64,000 bases of DNA from Todiramphus chloris collaris. Its lineage: Eukaryota > Chordata > Aves > Coraciiformes > Alcedinidae. Under the pieces are notes generated by a model. The model saw nothing but the letters and a program-made list of their open reading frames with translations. It ran no database searches and was not told the origin of the DNA. Made by a program: the position numbers and the translations under genes. Shown here in pieces: positions 12,424 through 26,100 of the stretch (the first letter of the stretch is position 1; the number at the start of each line of letters is the position of its first letter). Location of the stretch: the NCBI GenBank assembly GCA_025345505.1, contig JANVCC010000018.1:41369745-41433744 (forward strand), read 5' to 3'.

Positions 12424-15400
12424 AGCCTCCTTTCTCTTCTTTTTTTTTTTTTTTTCCTTTTTGTGAAAATAGAGAAAAACTACTAAACTTGTCAATCTCA
12501 ACTTCGTGCTATGAGATGAAGTGTCTAATCATAGTTTATAGTTCCATGAAGACACGCAAGCCTGAAATTTCTTTAGTGTTGTGACACACTTGCAAACCCT
12601 TATAAAACAAGAAAAATGGGTGGCAAGAGCAGAAAAAGAGGTTGTTGAAGTTCGTTTTAAAAGTAAACTTCAATTATAGATGTGCTCTTAGTCTGAGGAC
12701 ATTCAATTTGACAATAAACAAGTAGGAATTTTTTTGACATTTAAATGCCAAGCGTCGTATTTCCAACAGTTCGAGGCACTTACATGCATTGTTTTCATTC
12801 TCCCTGCTTCCAGCTGGCAGTCCCACATGGATTTCTAGTGCAAAATTAACTATGACTGGCACAAAGCATATGCCTGTAGGCAAAGAGTTTGGAAGAGGAA
12901 TACATAGTTTGCCTTGACTGAAGCTTGTAAGGATTGGTAACTTCAGTTACCTTCCAAGCTGGCCTTTCACAGAATGTGTTCACTTATATTGGAAATTAGA
13001 TCCTCAGGTTTTAAATGAAGTATTGTAACATTTTCTAATGATCCTCCTGCCTCTTTTGTCTAGCTGCATCAGATGCTGAATATTTTGTCAGCATTATTCT
13101 TTGCAATCAACTTCAGAGAATTATACATATTTTACACTATCTTTTATTGTTTGTATCATTATAAACTAAATCAACTGTTCCATTTTACATATAGAGCAGA
13201 AAGCTTATGGTGTTATTAAAATTCCAGTAACAGCCTGTTCAATTCATTTTTGTGCATAATAAAAGGCATATCTTAAAGAGGAAAGAGTTTTAATTTGGGG
13301 GGATTTTTATGCCTTAATTTCAGCCCTATACTCTGCATCGTCATGCCTGCCAAAGTAGTAATGATAAAGACTGAAGGATCTGAGGATAAGTAACAACTGA
13401 ATCAACTTTGAATGCTACCATAATTCCTCACTTGCAGAATTCCCATGTGGTATTAGGCATATTCAAGGATATTACAGTCCCTGTATGTAAACACATACAA
13501 CTATATCCTCTCTCTGAGATATCAAACCTCCTGTAAAATAACCTCATGAACATTCACTTCACACCCTATTTCCTCTTCCTTCTTGAATCAATGCCCTCAG
13601 GAAGACACCTGCTCTATTGCAAGAGTATGTTCCCCACAACTGGAATTGGCACAAGTCCCCTCTCTGCTCTAGGCTTGTGGGACAACAAATTTCTGTGTCA
13701 CAAAAGAAGAAACTTAATTATTTCTTCTGCTTCTCTGTGCTGGCTGTGTTTGTCACTGCTTCTGTCATTCTACAATACCCAGAAAGACACATTAAGCATT
13801 GATACTCCTTATTGTCTGAAATAGTCCATGAAACTAAAATACTTGTACACACAAAGAAGAAAAATTAAAAGATGATGAAATCTGTCATAGACATTTTGGT
13901 ATCAAGTAAATGTGAAAGGTTCTCCCTCTGTTTGAAAAATTAATATAGCTGTGACACTGCAGGACAGATGCTCCCTCTACAACTGTCATTTGAAGCAGTG
14001 CAGTCTATGAACAAGCTCACTAATGTGTGGTGTGCTCCCTGCCCTGACTCTGCCTACCCAGACTTGGTATGTCCATGCTGCCATAGAGTGAAAGCCACAA
14101 CATTGTCCCCTGTGGTCAAACTATTGCGGTAACAGTCTGACCTTGCAACATATAATGCGAAGAACTGTAGAAGAAGGACTCAGCTGACTATGCACTTGTG
14201 GGACACATGATGCCAATGAAAGAAAAAATATTGTTATTCCTATGTTCAAGGCTTTGTCCCAAATTTGCATGTAAACTTGCCTGTCTGCATCTGAGTATGG
14301 CTCTGCATTGAATTACCAACACTAAAAAAAATCACTTGGGCTCAAGGGTGTTTTTAGGCTATCTATCTGGATCTTAAAAAGGAAATGTAACTAATGACAA
14401 TGAGGTATGCACTTGATACAAAACTGTGTTACCTCTGCATTTGGTATGAATAGACTACTTGTAAAATAGCATATCATGTTGGTGATCCTCGTTTAAGAAA
14501 CGCATTAGTCAGCTGAAAAGGACTAAGGTATCCATAGCAAGGTGTAACTGACTGAGAAGGGTGCTCTATACAGAATTCCAAAGCTCTATATTCACTATAT
14601 GAATGATCATACCTACAAATATTTGAATTTCTGTCTACTTAAGATGTGACTCTTTAATTAGCATCTTACTAAGGTTCTATTTCCTGCAGTCAGAGTATCT
14701 TTTAATAGGTAGTCCTCAGCATATTAATAGCTTTCAACAAATATACAATCGTTACTAGGTTTTTCATAGCATGTATGATTTTACTACCTCTAAAAATATT
14801 AAAAGCTAGTATGCGTAAAATTATTCCTAAATAATTCTGTCACATAAACAAGTGCAGAAAAGGATGTAGACAAGTAATCTAAAGTAGTAATATATAGAAT
14901 GACTGTATATATCAAATACAAAGCGTCTGAAATACAATTTCTCCTTATTTACTACCAGTCCTGTAAACAAGATAAAAGAAATCTTTAAAATAGCATTGTT
15001 TCACTTACTGTATTAAAATAAAAATGCATTCTTACACAAGATACTCTGACAGCTTCAATATTAAGTGGTATCCCCATGTTCAGACCACCAATCAATGTAG
15101 ACATGTTTGAAATTTTTTTTTTAAGTTGAGAGGTCTATACTGAAAACAATAACCCAATAAATCATACATCATCCAAATTAGTGCCTGCCCTTACAATTTA
15201 AATCGTCCTTTCTCATATGCTCCACCCTTTCTAAGGTTAAAAACAAACAAATCACAGCTATTCTTTGTGTTCTTTGGAGTGTATTCTCCAGTTCCTAGGG
15301 GCATACCAAAATTTTCTCCTATTCTACAGAGAATGCGGAGCTTTTTCTGAAGTGTAAACACCTTTGCCAATCCTGCTTGCTTTCACTCAATCCCAAAACA

Positions 15401-16209
15401 AAGACTATTTCATTACAAGTTCTGAACCCGACAGCCAAGCCAAGAAATTACAAAAGTCTGGCACATTTACATAAACAGACAAATATGTTTCTGCATGTTC
15501 TGGTGACTTGTAAGGGTTCATTATCTCACAGCATCAAGGACAAAACTATTGACATCCAATTGCCTCATAGTTCCCCGTCTGTCCTCCTCTTTGCTTATGC
15601 TTCCAGCCCAAAGTCATCTAAGCTGCATGAATTGTTTTCACAGCTTCTGAACAGCCACATCTCCCTGAGATACCCAAAATTTTCAGAGTGGCAGATCATT
15701 CAACCCACAACATTTGTTACACCCTACCTCCCCAGTGGACAAGTGATAACATCAAAAACATCAACATTTATGCTAGAACCACTGACAGTCCCTTATCTAC
15801 AATATTTGGCATCATTGTTCTGTAATACAGTATAAGAGCTTCCTGTTTCAGGTTTAGCACCGTTGAAGAGTCCACAAATTTCTGAATTAAGCCTGGAATT
15901 TCTTGGCCTACACTTTAAATTGAATTAGTTCTGAATATGTGCCTTAAAGGAGGAACATGTAAGCTACAATGGTGCATGGACACAAAATGCTATGCAAGAC
16001 AAAGATGCACTATTAGTGTCATGATAGTTTAGCTCATCAGAGATACAGGGAAAATCATAGTACCTTCAATTAAAGATGATATAGACACATTAAGGTAGAG
16101 GTAGATAAACCAAAGATACTTAAAAAACATTATCATAATTTTACTTCATATGTAAATGAATTCTTTCTACTTTTGGCACAATAGAAGGCACCTGAAAAAG
16201 TAAGAGATT

Positions 16210-16715
16210 TGTTGTGGTGGGTTGGGTTTTTTTCACCCCTTGCTTACCATGAGAGTTGTGATAAACATGGACCGTACTAACCACCTAAGACTGGCTGACA
16301 GCTCTGAGATCTCACTCTAAGCACCATAACAAAGGGGCAGCCAGAAAACAAGGTTGGTTAAAAGCATGTTTCACCAAGGCATCAATCAGGCAAGTTATCG
16401 TCAACTTAACCTAACAGAAATCTTTTGTCTTGTGGCCCCAAGGCCAGGCAAGGTAGGGCTGTGGGGAGATGGAGACCAGCCCTGCTGCAGCTTGGCTGGG
16501 GAAGAGATTGACTGCTCTGGGGGGCAGAAATGGGGTCCTGGGCCATGGGCAGGGTGGGATGAAGCCCCAGGGAAGTTAGGCAGGGACAGAAAGGTCCTTA
16601 GTGCCCTCGAGGCCCTAAAGGACACATCAGAAGTGTGGTTCAGAGCAAGTCCCAACATAGTAAATATTTCAAACCCTGTGTCCCACAGAGAGATTATCTG
16701 CCTCCTTCAATAACA
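16210..16715 (+). repeat. GC-rich patch, possibly an LTR remnant
   Basis: A locally G+C-rich block (densest 16435-16640) stands out from the AT-rich desert. Its possible limits TGTTGTGG (16210) and AATAACA (16715) have the TG...CA form of an LTR, and the ends are weakly inverted copies. No target-site duplication, polyadenylation signal or neighbouring retroviral gene was found. It could equally be unrelated unique sequence. The 119-codon frame inside it has no recognisable similarity. Confidence 0.2.
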
Positions 16716-19700
16716 GTCTTGTTTGGGAAAAGCCACCAAGTTTCATGTATTACATCATTCAAGCTCCAATATTGTATTTCACTTTTTTCCTACTGAAGAT
16801 CAAAATGAGCACAGGACTTAGCACTGCACATTTCAAAGATGTGAGGTCTTTGTACAGAGTATTACAAGTTCTTATCAGCACCACCATATGCTGTAAGACA
16901 GAACACACATAAACCTGTCAGCACACATAATTCTCATTTTCCGATTAAAGAATACCTTACAGAGAAAACCAGACATGTTTCCTCTAGCATTACAATCCTG
17001 TTTAAGGGTATACAAATGCAATTAATCTGCCAGAGAAAATAACAAACCAAATAGCAGCATATCTGAAGTAGAGAGGACTTGATTTGCCCATGAACTATTT
17101 CAAGTCAATTTTCTGTATATAATTGCAGTGTCAGTCTTGTGGAAAAACTTCTATCCAAATATACATAAGTAGTTTCAGTAATAGGATATTAAAGAAATCT
17201 AAGTTTCTAGTTTTGCAAATTTCTAGTCATTTTTTCTGTATGTGATTATGGAAATAAAATCTTTCTGGGTTTTCAGTAATGAAAACATCATCAGGCCAAC
17301 AAGGAATCTTCGAACAAAAAGAAATCTTGTTTGCAGTGTGTGACAAAAAAAACCCCAACACATGTCCCAAATAGCATATGGTTTGTGTTTGTGAAAAAAT
17401 AAAATAAAAAACCCACCAGTGTTTGTATAAATCATTAAAAAGTTAAGAATTTTATTTCATCTGGGTGGGCTTATAAACTGTGACTGTTACTCCACTGGTC
17501 CATATTAATCAGTATTTTTCATAAGACAAAGTAGTTCCTGTCACTGTAGTTTGACGGTCTGAGAATATTCAGAAAATGTAGTATCTTCTGTTATGAGTAA
17601 AAGATGATCTTAAAAACGGTGAGGCAGAGTAACTGGAGACCCCAAGGCTATACACATCTCACCAGTCATCAGTCAAGGAAAAAGACTCTCTGAAGTAACA
17701 AGACACCTTTCAAAGAGATACTGTGTCTGACAGTAAAACCTTAAATTATAATGAGAATAATGTTTGTATGCATGGAGATTGCCAGAAGTTCATTTGACCT
17801 GTATTTCTCTTCCTCAGCTCTGGAATAAAAACTAGCTACAGCACCTAAGGGCAAATTAACATATTCAAACATTGGCACTCCCTGTTACTGACATTTAGTA
17901 ACTTTAAGCTTACTTGATCCTCAAGGGCTTGATTTATCTTTTCTAAGCTACTAAAAATAAAGATGGCAGTTGTAGTAGTTGGTTGCAGTGCACAAACCAG
18001 AAGGCTCCAGGCCAGGATTTACAGCCAGATTTTGCTTGTTGTCCCAGGAATTTAAGAAGTTAAACCTAAAGCCATTTGTACTAAAGTCCAGTCTAAAAGA
18101 GCAACAAATGTTGTTGCCTGCAGCATGTTATGACTGGTGTAAGTGGTTTAATGGCAATCTGCCCACACCACCTCAATACCAGATTTACTACAATAAGTTA
18201 CTTTCAAGGTCTTCTCTTAATTGCTCATTGATTATTCACAGTTCTTTACAGTGGGAACCTCTGAGTTTAATTGGAATCAATGCTGACAAATGGTATACGG
18301 TCCCAAATCCTTACCACTGACTTAATTGGAGAGAAATACAATTCCAGTTTTAATCCTAAGTATGAAATGTCACATCATCTGTTTTACTATTGGGCTTTAC
18401 AGCAACACTCAGTCCCTTATTGTTTTGTCATATGTTCATCATTTCAAAATGCTCTGAAATGCATCACTACAAAAGGTTTTGTTTATTTGTTCTTTAGTAC
18501 AGAAGTATAGAGTTCAGAACTCATTTACACCCTTCTACCTGGGAAGGTCCTTATCCAGTGTTTCACATGCAGCTTTCAATTTTAATATCAAAGCAAACTC
18601 GCAGTTATTTTCAGTGTTCAGCAAAAGCAATGGGCCTCATCTAAACCAGTAGAAATAGGCATCCATCATGCATGTCCGTATTACCTTCTAGCTTAGGAAA
18701 GGTTAATATAAAATATAGTGTAGCTTAAACTGCAGGATATCCAATTATGAAGAAAGAGAAGATTATTAGACTAGATATATCCACGCACATCACTAAAGGC
18801 AAATACATTTTTAGACAGGTGTGCACTGAAGCAATTATATTCTAATTATATATCATGCAACATTTTTTTCACACTTAATTTAACACAAGACGTAATCTAT
18901 TACAGAGGAATACAGTTATTGCAATTTTAGTGCTGTGTTATTACTATGAAATAAAAAGTACTTCTGTAGTGGATCTAAACATGATTTTAAGGTAATTTTT
19001 CACTCATCTGGGAAAAGTAGAAGGTAACTCTTGGAAAGGTCAATTGCATGAAGCAAAATTATGACAGTTAAAATCACCAGGTCATCAAATGATGTCAGAA
19101 TGTGAAAATCTAGTTCTTTTAATTATAATAAATGATACATTTATTAGTTTAAGCTATATCTGACATATCTGTTTGGAAAACAATGACAAATGAAATAAAT
19201 ATAACATACAAAACAGAGAGACAACATACAGCAGTGTTTTAGCTTAGTAAACACAATGACTTTGAAAGACCCTTGTCAGCCTAATAGCTCACTTATATTG
19301 ATTATGCCAAGTTTTTCCATTTTAGCCACTTTAATTCAGATAGTAAATACAACATTTTGGCTGTTATATGGTACTGCTTTGAATTATTCAGGAAAAGGAA
19401 TACAAGGATAGACAGATCATGTCTTTTTATTCTTCATATAAGTAACAGAGTACATTGACTCTCTCCCCCCTGCCTCCCTTTCTTTCTTCCCCTCCAGTTT
19501 TCATTTGCTTGCTTTTTAATTGATCAGTCTGATTTCAATAGTTAGATCATTTTTCTGAATTCCTGTAAACCAAATAATTAGCGAAAGTACAGTGACATAA
19601 GTGACAAAGAAATGCAGTACATATTAAGAGGTCTCGAATATCCAGTCTAGCTCTTGTTACCCTCTTTACTGAAAATGAGGGTTGGATCTTTGCAATGTAG

Positions 19701-20035
19701 TATCTCACAGCTAAGAAAGCTGCACATTGTAATATTGTTACACAGAGCAAAATATATCAACAAAAATACAACACACACTTCTAAAGTGTTACTAGCACTT
19801 ATCTACAATAACAAAGTTTACATTAGTAGGAAATTCTAGATTTGATGTAGGACATCTAGCTCAGGCATAATATAAATGCAGACACTTGTCTCCTCTACCG
19901 ACTATCATGCACTGGAAGAAACATCCAAATTAATAATGCTTAAGCTCATGAATTACCCTTTCAGAAGACTTTTTTTTCTAACATGTCTACATCATAGTAT
20001 CTACAAGTGGTGGCCAGGATTTGCCTACATCAATC

Positions 20036-20074
20036 AAAAAAAAAAAAAAAAAAAAAAACCAACAAAAAAAAAAG
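20036..20074. repeat. Poly-A tracts
   Basis: A run of 23 A (20036-20058), a short CCAAC interruption and a further run of 10 A. There is no adjacent processed gene copy or LINE 3' end, so this is called a simple repeat rather than a retroposon tail. Confidence 0.95.
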
Positions 20075-22059
20075 TCTTGCTTGTAACTTTATTTGCTCTG
20101 ATAATGAAGTTCAAAGATCTTCACACACGTTAGAACAGAGTTCCCTAGTCAAGTCCAGCTTAGCACTGCACTAGGTTGAACAGATGTGGAAGAAATGAGA
20201 AATTTTACTTCTTCATTTAAACTACCCATTTGGTTGAATAAATTTGATTGAAATTCCCATTTCACCTTGTAAAAATGCCATCCTTTCTTCAGTGTATCTT
20301 CTCCTGGAACATGTGGGATACTTAGGGTCTGCAAAACTACCTGTGAAGAATGTTAGGGAATGTAGAACCAGAATAAAATGTTGCATTTGTTTCACTTCAG
20401 CCATTTAATAGGAAGAATATGCTGGTTCTTACCACATGACATCTTATTATGTTCCCAGGTCATGCCTCATTCTACGTTTTGACAAGCTATTCAACTGAGT
20501 GACTGTCTTTTATTATATACAGGCTCATTGCCTGCATGGGGAAGTTCAGAACTCCCAAACTATTTTTTTTTCATACTGCATTAACCAAAAAAGCTACTGA
20601 AATATCAGTTTCTCAGTGCAGGCAGTTAAAATTATCAGCTAACATTTGTTAATTAAAACTTGGGATATAACTAAGTTAATTCTTTTCTGTAAGCATTTTT
20701 AGACACAGATTATTACCCTAATTACTAATGTCATTTCTAATGAGGGAATTTTCTCATTCTGAGTAATTCTCAGTTTCAGATGACATTTAAGCATTGAATC
20801 TTGCAGGTTGGCATTTTGGAATCTACTGCGTGCATCAAGACATGTTAACACAGCTAGTAAATTAAGTATGGGGCTAAGAATCTGGAAACTTCTAATCACC
20901 TCATACTAGAAAAGGCTTACACTGTAACAGGGATTTATGTGAGCTTTACTCAAACTTTATGGAACTCAGTAGTAAGTGACATGTGACTTGCAGTAGTCTT
21001 TGAATGCTAAATATTGTAGGGTGTCTTCATTATCTTGAAAGAGAAGTTTTAACATGTTTGTGGGTCCACAAAAGAAGATGGGAATTGTGATGGCCAGTCT
21101 CATATCACTTGAGTCCCTGCTGCTGTGGCAGGAGCACACAGCCCCAAGTTAGATATCTTTGATCAAATACAGATAGCCTGAATTCCACACAAGCTTTTAC
21201 ACTTACTGTATCTTACAAGCACAGTTCTTGCCCACAGAAAAGAGTAACCATGGGGGCCAGGTTGAATTGGGTCTATCCAAATACATATTTCAGATTTATT
21301 TTTCTCCAGTGTTCTTTAGAGTGACAACAGAAATCCATAGAAGCCTGCATGATCAGGAGTGTCCAGGATGAGACAAGGGCCTACTTTGATTTATTGGAGA
21401 GAACTGGAAGTGCTTTGTCAGAACTCCTTTTTCATTTCAACATCCAGTTAGTACAGTGAGTTCCTAATTCAAGAATGGAAACAATAACTCAACATTCTTA
21501 ATACTCAAAGCTTCTCATATTCAAGCAAAAAGCTATCACAATAACTGTATAATTTATTAATAACTTCACTAGCATAGTGCTAACACATATATCTTTTCAC
21601 AATGTACCAAGCCTTAAAGGTAGCGGTTATAATAAAACAGATACATTTTTCCATGACAGGGAAGAACTAATTCTCAACTCCATAGTAATATTCAGCAACA
21701 TTTACTGATATTTATATTTAAGCATAACCAACACTCCCTTCATCATGTAGTTAAAAGTAGAATATGCTTCATAAATAAACATCAGTACTGAATCATACCT
21801 TCCTACTGGAACAACAGCTGTCTTCCAGACAAAAATATTAATGGAACTGGAAATGAAAATGTACAGATTTTTTTGTTTGTTTGCTTTTTTTTGTTTTTGA
21901 AGAGAGAAAGCAGCTATATGGCACTGAAATGTGAGAACTTGAAGGGAAAGGCATCTTGTCCTAGAAAATGTTTTACGGATTTGGCCAAGCATTTACAGTA
22001 CTAAAAGAAACATTAGATGCTACTAATGCTTAGGTGACACCAACAACACTCAGCCCTCT

Positions 22060-22205
22060 GCCAATGGGCTCAGTGTGCTCTGCAGCATGTTGGCATTTGG
22101 GCAAATCAGTCAGGTTTGACATCACCTTCACCCCTGCTAAAAACAAACGGAATCTGTAAAAAATTGCTTTATAAACTTGTCATTCCTATGTTTCAGTTTA
22201 TATTA
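22060..22205 (+). repeat. Unnamed dispersed repeat, copy 1
   Basis: This aligns to 25988-26140 through a series of shared blocks: CCAAT at the start, 'gg.atttgg..aaatcag', CAGTCAGG, 'cctgct.aa', GAATCTGTAAAA, 'ttta.aa', and CATTCCTATGTTTCA near the end. Divergence and small indels suggest an old insertion pair. The sequence is not CR1 and I cannot name the family. Confidence 0.55.
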
Positions 22206-22512
22206 ATGGGATTCGTGCAAGATATTAAATAATAAAATACTAGTTTGCATCTATTTTGGACTGGAGAAGTCTGGGCATGAACAAAACATGTGGGTAGGCT
22301 AGAGCTTCAAGTCAGAATTTAGACACTTGCGTTCCTCAGATAGTACAGAGATGGATAAAACTGTAATTTTTGGACATAATTTGGAGATTAATTTAAAATT
22401 TATTATAGACACTCAAGTGATTCTAGAGATGTCCATAAAAAAGGAAGACACTAACCCTATGGGTTGTAAAAAAATGCGTTTTTCACCTTCCTGAATTTCG
22501 TCATACTCATAT

Positions 22513-23171
22513 GAGTCCTGTGGTGGACAGCAGGGTGACCATGAGCCAGTCATATGCCCTTGTGGCCAAGAAGACCAATGGCATCCTGGGGTGTATTAGA
22601 AGGGATGTGGTTAGTAGGACGAGAGAGGTTCTCCTCCCCCTCTATTCTGCCCTGGTGAGGCTGCATCTGGAATATTGTGTCCAGTTCTGGGCCCCTCAGT
22701 TCAAGAAGGACAGGGAACTGCTTGAGAGAGTCCAGCACAGAGCCACAAAGATGATAAGGGAGTGGAACATCTCCCTTATGAGGAAATGCTGAGGGAGCTG
22801 GGTCTCTTTAGCTTGGAGAAGACTGAGGGATGACCTCAGTGACCTTATAAATATGTAAAGGGTGAGTGTGAGGAGGACGGATCCAGGTTCTTCTCAGTGA
22901 CATCTAATGATAAGATAAGAGGCAATGGGTACAAGTTGGAACATAGGAGGTTCCATATAAACATACGGAGAAACATTTTCACGGTGAGGGTGACAGAGCA
23001 CTGGAACAGGCTGCCCAGAGAGGTTGTGGAGTCTCCTTCTCTGGAAATATTCAAAACCCACCTGAACGCGTTCCTCTGTGACCTAATCTAGGTGGTCCTG
23101 CTCTGGCAGGGGGTTGGACTAGATGATTTTTTGAGGTCCATTCCAACACCTAACATTTTGTGATTCTGTGA
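22513..23171 (+). mobile_element. CR1 LINE, 5'-truncated, well preserved
   Basis: This is a sense-strand CR1 3' third. It starts in the C-terminal part of the RT ORF ([20 protein letters not shown]). It runs through [20 protein letters not shown] and, after frame breaks, [20 protein letters not shown]. It then passes into the 3' UTR, which ends TCCATTCCAACACC...TTTTGTGATTCTGTGA. At least one frameshift (near 22.78 kb) separates the two readable parts, so it is dead. It is among the least decayed copies in the window, suggesting a relatively recent avian CR1 subfamily. No target-site duplication was recognised. Confidence 0.95.
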
Positions 23172-26100
23172 ACTGTCATCAAGCACCACTTCATCTTCTG
23201 GAAACATCTCTTCTCAGGCTTTCCGAGGGTCCTTCTGTGGTAGCTATAACTTTTGTATCACAGCTTAAACTATTTTCCACTTTGCCTTAATGGAGGGTTG
23301 AAGCTAAGAAATTTGCTAGCCCCAGTGTCTCTAACAGCCACAGAAGCAAGAAACACTCATTTGAAGTCAGTGACGTTATCCAATAACATGTGCAGAACAT
23401 GCATGAGAATTCATTATATGTTAAATCATTGAATAATTGAGATTTCTTTAATCTGAATTATTTATATTTTCCATTCCTGTATCTTCTCCTCAAGAACATT
23501 ACATTTTCCTAAATTGTCAACAAAATCTGATTTAATTAGTGACACTCCTTCTCCAAGATTTAAATACTAAGGTTAACATCACAGAAAAAACAACCCTACA
23601 TTGTTTTCAAACCTAACACTTAGGAACCATAAACAAAATTTGATATTTTGTTGACCAGAGTGTTAATACTGAAATTTGATCCTGAGTTTTGTAGAGAAAT
23701 CAGGCATGATAGGCCTTACATAATACAAATCTTAATAAGGCAGCAGAAAATAACAGGACATATTGATGTGTTTAGGCAACCTGTGGACTAGCCTACCCAA
23801 GTTATACATTGTGCAGAATAGTCTTTTTTAACAGTCATCAAAGCAATCTGTAATTTTTTATCTAACCAAATGTTTAAACTGCATAATCATCTCAGGATGA
23901 TAGGATTCTCTCTTATGCTTTTTTTATAATTTACTTACTAAACACTGATAATAAGAAAATATGTACTTTATCCTGTTGAATGCGTTCATTTTAACCTATC
24001 CATCCATATGCTTCCTTGTTCGTAAAGACAGCTCATCAGTTATGAGGATGAAGGGGGTTTTTTGTTGCTTGAAAGTCAATGGTTTTTATATGTCTATTAC
24101 CTCTAGAGTTAGACCTTTCGAAAAATTATGAAGCTAACAGATCCAAAAGACCAGATACAGAGCAAGAAGAAACATACAGCTGGAAGACTGAAGAAGGTAA
24201 CTGAATGTAGCATGAAGGGATTTAGTATTTCAGGTGTGTTTTACTTCAAGGAGTGTTCGGACTGTGAAAGATAACATAAGAAATATTAAGTTACAGAATT
24301 TTAGGCATCAGATACTATTTTACAAAAGAAGAGCTTCCTAAATAATAGGATCTCTAGATTGATGACAACGAGCAAAACTAAATCCCTGTATATATTTTGT
24401 CTGTAAATTCATGTTGTTCCTTATTTCTGAAGGTGGAAATACATATGCAAACTTGTACTCTAAAGTTGTTAAATGTGAAGATAATGAAACATGGGGTGGA
24501 GAAAGAGGAAGATCAGGAAGCTTAACTTCATTCCTTGACAACCGATATTGGGAATAATACAGATATTATAGATGGAAAAGCCACAAAACTGAAGGATTAA
24601 AGCAGGGGGTGTGAGAGGGATTAAGTCAAATTACTGGGTAAATAAAGGGAAAATACTAAGAGGATATAGCAAGAAAGAAACAGTGAGACAGGAGAGAAAA
24701 CAAGAATGACAAAGCAAGTATCCTGGGATAACATATGTGGACTACTTGTTTAACCTATGGATTATTCTCTTACATTATATGCATTTATTGTAATGAAAGG
24801 ACAGCTTTTCCAGAAAGGATAACAGAAGATTAGAATAGATGAGCAATTCATAGTTACATATGAATCCAACAATGGACATGCTTTCTTACTGAATAAAAGC
24901 TAATACTCCACAACCAAGGAAATCTTGAGTTTGCTTTGCCTCAAGATATTTAATAGCTTCCCTATAGGGTTCAAATACAGCAAGAGGCTAACATCACGAC
25001 TTCCACATCAGGTAAAAAACATTCTTACTGTCACTCAATAAAATACATTTTAAAATTCAACATTATCACCAAACTTACATGTTACAACTGAAGTCAGTCA
25101 ATACAACATTTCCAGCAACTCTGAATAACCATCATTCTCCCAAGAAGAGTTAAGTATAAAATTGAGTTCAAGACACCAACCTGCACAGCAGAGAAAACAC
25201 ATTGGTTATTTCCAAAGTAAAGGAAATTTCTATGATACAGATGTAGTAACTCTCATTTATAACAGCTGTCACATATGTATAATACTTTATAAAGCACCAT
25301 TTTTCTCATTTCTAGATACTATTCTTCATACACTTAAAGAATGACCAAAATGCCCTAGACATTTAAACCTGGGATAAAGCTTTTGATCTGAAGTACATTT
25401 CATATACTATGATTTAAACAGCAAAGAACACTAACATTATGAATACGAGAGAATCGTGACAGAAAAGTCAACCTCCTGCTATACTACATATAACTTTAAA
25501 GAAACAGAATGCAGGAAGCAAACAAAATATTCAAAGAAAGAACAAAGAACATAGCAGTTAACGCTAATTGAATCACATGTGACATGTACTTCAAAAAAAG
25601 TTGTAAATCTCATCATCATATAGCTTTTCAAATATAGAAGAATAATTTGCTATCTGTCTTCCTCCCATTTGCTAAACCCTTCAGGTAATTCCAGTGACAA
25701 GAAATATGGTCCCTATGCATGTTCAGATACCACATTTATAGAATATAAGGAATAGCAGCTTCAAAGTTATTATATTGCTAAATTACTTTCTGAGAACATA
25801 AAATTGAACAATCTATAAAGGCAATATTGTTACATACATATAGATTTATTTTTTTTAAATCAGCTCTTGGTGAGAAACTCACTTTTTTAACAAGAAACGC
25901 AGCTTCAGGCTAATGATGTTTTCCACCATTAGGATCCAAAAAAAGGCAAATCAGGCTAATTGTTCTCTGTGATAAGCTGGCTATTATCCAATAGCTTTAG
26001 TGACTCTAATGGAATTTGGTTAAATCAGAAAACCCGAGGCTGACCAGTCAGGCTTCACTTTTCCTGCTGAAGAAGAATGAATCTGTAAAACTATATGTTT

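Larger units (their letters stand above)
12424..22512. other. Intergenic, no gene recognised
   Basis: Long AT-rich stretch. It includes a T run at 12440-12455, a GC-rich patch near 16.4-16.65 kb, an A23 run at 20036-20058, and one copy of an unnamed repeat at 22060-22205. Open frames at 15377-15835 (152 codons, +) and 16354-16713 (119 codons, +) have no recognisable domain and are treated as chance. No tRNA or other RNA gene was recognised. Confidence 0.6.

Noticed and set aside
15377..15835. 152-codon plus-strand open frame
   Set aside because: Low-information Ser/Leu/Thr/Pro-rich translation without similarity to a known family; no supporting gene structure.
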